This document shows positions 61,313 to 64,000 of a DNA stretch of 64,000 nucleotides, one piece after another; the first letter of the stretch is position 1; every line of letters starts with the position of its first letter. Location of the stretch: assembly GCA_937868725.1 (NCBI GenBank), contig CALMMQ010000106.1:1-64000 (forward strand), given 5' to 3'. The DNA comes from an uncultured Pleomorphomonas sp. (GTDB lineage: Bacteria > Pseudomonadota > Alphaproteobacteria > Rhizobiales > Pleomorphomonadaceae). Below the pieces are notes generated by a model. The model did not search any database. It was given only the letters and a program-made list of their open reading frames with translations, and was not told where the DNA came from. Position numbers and translations under genes: made by a program.

Positions 61313-61502
61313 AATCCGCGTCGTGGCCCCCGCAGCCTGTCCGCAGGTGCGGGATATCTCCCAGGCCGATCAGGCCCGCATCGCTGCCGAGCTGACCTCG
61401 CTCGATCGGGCCTCCGCCCTTTGGATCCCGATAGAGGACGATCTCAAGCTGCGCGATCAGGCCCGCACCTGCCGCGCCGGGTCGAAGGAGGGGCGCCGGT
61501 GA
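61212..61502 (+). CDS. Rz1-like lipoprotein, nested o-spanin candidate
   Basis: A 96-residue frame from ATG 61212. It begins with a basic leader (MQQQLKQRTKSGR), a hydrophobic core and lipobox CLAGC, giving a predicted outer-membrane lipoprotein. The remainder (VVAPAACPQVRD) is polar. It overlaps the 3' end of the Rz-like gene out of frame. GTG 61182 is an alternative start. The nested layout supports an i-spanin/o-spanin pair. Confidence 0.68.
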   Translation: MQQQLKQRTKSGRSPLASILLPMCLAGCMTAPSEIRVVAPAACPQVRDISQADQARIAAELTSLDRASALWIPIEDDLKLRDQARTCRAGSKEGRR

Positions 61503-61717
61503 ACAAGGATCAGACGCTCGACGACGCGATGACCAAGATGGATGCCGAGCGTGACCTGGCCATTGCCGTGGCCACCGAGGCCCAGGCGGCCACCGGAACG
61601 TCAGTCTGCATCGACTGCGGCGATGTCATCCCCGAACGTCGCCGCACCGCCGCGCCCTGGGCTCGGCGGTGCGTCGACTGCCAAGAATTCTACGAGCGCG
61701 AAAGGTTCGCCAAGTGA
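61499..61717 (+). CDS. DksA/TraR-type zinc-finger protein
   Basis: A 72-residue protein starting with GTG 61499, overlapping the previous stop by 4 bp. It has four Cys in CIDCGDVIPERR and RRCVDC, the C4 zinc finger of the TraR/DksA family, and a short helical N-terminus. Such small TraR-like proteins in phages can act on RNA polymerase like DksA/ppGpp. Confidence 0.88.
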   Translation: MNKDQTLDDAMTKMDAERDLAIAVATEAQAATGTSVCIDCGDVIPERRRTAAPWARRCVDCQEFYERERFAK

Positions 61718-62061
61718 CGGCTGCTGAAGTCTCCCAATATGGAGCGATCGTGCTCGCTCTTATCGCGATAGCTGGCCACATCAAGACGTGGATGTCATCC
61801 GGCGAGAAGGTGCTGGAACGCAAAGTCGAGGTGCTAAGCGTCGCGGCTGACGAAGTGGAGGACAAGCTCACGCAGCACGATCGCCGCATCCAGACGCTGG
61901 AGGACGAGATCAAGCATCTGCCGGACAAGGATGCCATTCATCAACTGCAACTGGATCTTGCGGAGTTGAGTGGCCATGTCGCGACCCTCGCCAAATCGGC
62001 CGAGGCAACGGAAAGGACGACGCGCCGCGTCGAAGAGTTTCTGCTCAACCGGGCAAGCTGA
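61714..62061 (+). CDS. DUF2730-family phage protein (Mu gp25-like)
   Basis: A 115-residue protein starting with GTG 61714. One N-terminal membrane segment (YGAIVLALIAIAGHIKTW) is followed by a coiled coil (DEVEDKLTQHDRRIQTLEDEIKHLPDKDAIHQLQLDLAEL). DUF2730 proteins occupy this place in Mu-like phages. The function is unknown. Confidence 0.87.
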   Translation: MTAAEVSQYGAIVLALIAIAGHIKTWMSSGEKVLERKVEVLSVAADEVEDKLTQHDRRIQTLEDEIKHLPDKDAIHQLQLDLAELSGHVATLAKSAEATERTTRRVEEFLLNRAS

Positions 62062-62071
62062 GGACATTACG

Positions 62072-62377
62072 ATGGACGACTACAAGCGCTGGGTCGATGA
62101 AAACATCCGCCTGATCATCCTCAAGGATCTGGCCGATCCGAAGCTCGAAGGGTCGACCAACACATTTCTGCTGCAGAAGCGGCTTGAGTGCTTCAACTAT
62201 CGCAAATCCCGCGATTACATCCGCAACCAGCTGCTTTGGCTGGAGCGCGAAGTCGGAGCCGTCATCACCCGCGACGAAGGGACGGAGACGAGCGCCGTCA
62301 TCACCCGCGCCGGCCGCGACCACGTCGAGCGTCGGTGCTACCTCTCCGGTGTGCAGCACCCCGGCGACCCGGAGTAA
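62072..62377 (+). CDS. Mu gp26-like phage protein (VpaChn25_0724 family)
   Basis: A 101-residue protein. It has RLIILKDLADPKLEGSTNTFLLQKRLECFNYRKSRDYIRNQLLWLEREVG, a winged-helix-like region, and ends with VITRAGRDHVERR. This matches the small protein family found between gp25 and gp27 in Mu-like phages. The exact function is unknown. Confidence 0.85.
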   Translation: MDDYKRWVDENIRLIILKDLADPKLEGSTNTFLLQKRLECFNYRKSRDYIRNQLLWLEREVGAVITRDEGTETSAVITRAGRDHVERRCYLSGVQHPGDPE

Positions 62378-62380
62378 GCC

Positions 62381-62953
62381 ATGGCACCGCACACGCGTCC
62401 ACGCCCGTCGTCTATCGATCAACTCCCGGATGAATGTGAGGGCATTGTCGCCTGGGCGGCGCAGGAACTGGCCAATACGCCGCGCAGTCAGACCGACATC
62501 TACGCCGAGTTCGTTCTGAAACTTCAGCAGCTGCAAACCGAGCATCGCGGCGAGCTGGAGTTCACGATTCCCGCCTTCTCGTCGTTCAACCGGCATGCTC
62601 TTCGCCTCGCTTCGATGATGGCGCGTGACCGACGCGTGCAGCAGATCGCGAACTCCATCAACGCCGAGACCGCCGGCAAGGACGCCAACGCGCTGACGCA
62701 GGCGGCGTCGCGGATGGTGAAGACCTTGCTCGTCGAAGCGATCGAAGCCGCCGGCGAGGCTGGCTTCTCGCCCCAGGAGACGATGCAGGCCGCAAGCGCG
62801 ATCCGTCAGCTTGCCCAGGCGGAAGGGATCTCGGCGGCCATGCTGCGTGAGTTCAACCGTGATCTCGGCAAGAAGATCGAGAAGGTCGGCCGCGCCGCCG
62901 GCGTGTCGCCCGAGACGCTGGCCGAGATCAACCGCCGCCTCGGGGTGGTCTGA
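62381..62953 (+). CDS. DUF3486 protein, small terminase-like (Mu gp27)
   Basis: A 190-residue protein. The N-terminal part (PRPSSIDQLPDECEGIVAWAAQELANTPRSQTDIYAEF) resembles a terminase small-subunit HTH. The rest is helical and ends PETLAEINRRLGVV. DUF3486 proteins precede the large terminase in Mu-like phages. Its stop overlaps the next start (TGATG). Confidence 0.92.
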   Translation: MAPHTRPRPSSIDQLPDECEGIVAWAAQELANTPRSQTDIYAEFVLKLQQLQTEHRGELEFTIPAFSSFNRHALRLASMMARDRRVQQIANSINAETAGKDANALTQAASRMVKTLLVEAIEAAGEAGFSPQETMQAASAIRQLAQAEGISAAMLREFNRDLGKKIEKVGRAAGVSPETLAEINRRLGVV

Positions 62954-64000
62954 TGGGCAACGCGCTCATCATACCTGCTGACCGCGCCGCGACCTTCCTG
63001 CCTTATCAAGGCCGGTGGATCGGCGATCAGGCGCGTTTGAAACTGGTCGAGAAGAGCCGGCAGATCGGTTTTTCCTGGGCCACGGCCCATGCGGCCGTCG
63101 CCCGCACGGCCCTCGTGACCGCTCTGCGGGACCAATGGGTATCGTCGCGTGACGACATCCAGGCGCAACTGTTCCTGGAAGACTGCAAGCTCTTCGCCGG
63201 CATCCTCGATCTCGCGGCCCGCGACATGGGCGAGCGGGTGATCGACGAGGGAGAAAAGCACACCGCCTATGTGCTGCGGTTTGCCAACGGCAAGCGCATC
63301 AATTCGATGTCGTCTAACCCCGACGCACAGGCCGGCAAGCGCGGATCGCGCGTGCTCGACGAATTCGCCTTGCATCCAGACCCCAAGAAGCTCTGGTCGA
63401 TCGCCTACCCGGGCATCACCTGGGGCGGCCAGATGGAAGTGATCTCCACCCATCGCGGCAGCCACAACTTCTTCAACCAGCTGATCCGCGAAATCAAAGA
63501 AGGCGGTAATCCCAAACGCATCAGTCTGCACCGCGTGACGCTTCAGGACGCGCTCGACCAGGGTTTTTTGTGGAAGCTGCAGAAGGCGCTGCCGGCCGAC
63601 GACGAGCGGCAGGCCATGAACGAGGCGGCCTATTTCGACTGGGTGCGGTCCGGCTGCGCCGACGAAGAGAGCTTCCAGCAGGAGTACATGTGCCAGCCGG
63701 CGGACGATGATGCGGCGTTCCTCGAATACGATCTGATTGCCTCGGCCGAGTATCCAACGGGCGCCGACTGGCAGACGGCCGAGAGCGGCACGCTCTACTG
63801 CGGCGTCGATATCGGCCGCAAGCACGATCTGACCGTGCTGTGGGTCGTCGAGAAGCTCGGCGACGTCCTCTACACGCGACACGTCGAAACGCTGAAGGCC
63901 ATGTCCAAACCCGAGCAGGAAAAGGTGCTCTGGCCGTGGTTCGAGCGCTGCTCGAGGATCTGCATCGACGCCACGGGCCTGGGCATCGGCTGGACCGATG
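62953..64000 (+). CDS. Phage terminase large subunit (Mu gp28-like), 3' end missing
   Basis: The first 349 residues are in the window. The ATPase domain has a Walker A-like KSRQIGFSW near residue 34 and a Walker B-like RVLDEF near residue 135. The start of the nuclease domain follows, with the first acidic residue in YCGVDIGRKHD. It packages phage DNA from host-linked Mu-like genomes by a headful mechanism. It begins at ATG 62953, overlapping the previous stop, and continues past the window. Confidence 0.95.
   Translation, partial: MGNALIIPADRAATFLPYQGRWIGDQARLKLVEKSRQIGFSWATAHAAVARTALVTALRDQWVSSRDDIQAQLFLEDCKLFAGILDLAARDMGERVIDEGEKHTAYVLRFANGKRINSMSSNPDAQAGKRGSRVLDEFALHPDPKKLWSIAYPGITWGGQMEVISTHRGSHNFFNQLIREIKEGGNPKRISLHRVTLQDALDQGFLWKLQKALPADDERQAMNEAAYFDWVRSGCADEESFQQEYMCQPADDDAAFLEYDLIASAEYPTGADWQTAESGTLYCGVDIGRKHDLTVLWVVEKLGDVLYTRHVETLKAMSKPEQEKVLWPWFERCSRICIDATGLGIGWTD

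Larger units (their letters stand above)
45470..64000 (+). mobile_element. Mu-like transposable prophage, left part
   Basis: The gene order follows Mu: a leftward repressor facing a Ner-like gene, then MuA and MuB, gp16, Mor, lysis genes, gp25/26/27-like proteins and the large terminase (gp28). The left end is placed at TGTAACCC (45470) because Mu-family ends begin 5'-TG and phased GGGATT repeats follow. The exact base is an inference. The right end, portal and structural genes lie beyond the window. Confidence 0.9.

Overview
This window is high-GC DNA from an alphaproteobacterium, most likely of the order Hyphomicrobiales (Rhizobiales). The assignment rests on gene order and family content: plsX-fabH-ihfA-merR, a bamE / ubiquinol-cytochrome-c chaperone / DUF177 cluster, yicC-gmk, nusB-thiL, a K+-independent H+-pyrophosphatase, and a long suf operon. 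No 16S rRNA or other direct taxonomic marker is present.

Positions 1-45.2 kb are chromosomal housekeeping DNA. In order they hold a partial tRNA-Val, a PAS histidine kinase with a single-domain response regulator, phosphoglycolate phosphatase, a DUF2059 secreted protein, glutathione reductase, an aldo/keto reductase, yicC-gmk and an orphan GIY-YIG-like protein. Next is a nine-gene Fe-S cluster block at 9.5-18 kb: hydrolase, NifS/IscS-type desulfurase, sufB, a cupin, sufC, sufD, sufS, a DUF59 protein and sufA. Then come pfkB, an EamA protein, a split ThrE-type exporter and an MT-A70 methylase, followed by a 2,572-bp insertion element at 22179-24750 with 8-bp target duplications and three passenger genes. 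After it lie thrS, a chemoreceptor, an AhpD-like protein, a molybdopterin oxidoreductase, marC, nusB-thiL, a DedA-like protein, hppA, rarD, bamE, the UQCC chaperone, DUF177, plsX-fabH-ihfA-merR and tRNA-Pro(GGG).

From about 45.47 kb to the window end lies the left part of a Mu-like transposable prophage. A leftward lysogeny operon (S24 repressor, a small ORF, a zinc-ribbon YbjQ-like protein) faces a rightward early operon across a switch region with three evenly spaced 14-bp palindromic operators and a second inverted repeat. The early operon holds a Ner-like protein, small unknown genes including a DUF2829/Tad2-like candidate anti-defence gene between 53-bp direct repeats, a ParB-like protein, MuA, MuB, a DnaA-domain-IV protein, DUF3164, gp16, an OmpR-type winged-helix protein, an MT-A70 methylase and a Mor-like activator. 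After a terminator come an endolysin, lysis-type membrane proteins and an overlapping Rz/Rz1-like pair. Then follow a DksA-like zinc finger, DUF2730, a gp26-like protein, DUF3486 and the large terminase, which runs off the end.

The observations most worth checking are four copies of an unannotated intergenic repeat (about 9.4, 35.1, 41.4 and 45.4 kb), the passenger-carrying insertion element with an iteron-like array, the repressor operator set including a copy inside the repressor gene, the Tad2-like cassette, and the ATPase-less DnaA-box-binding-like protein.
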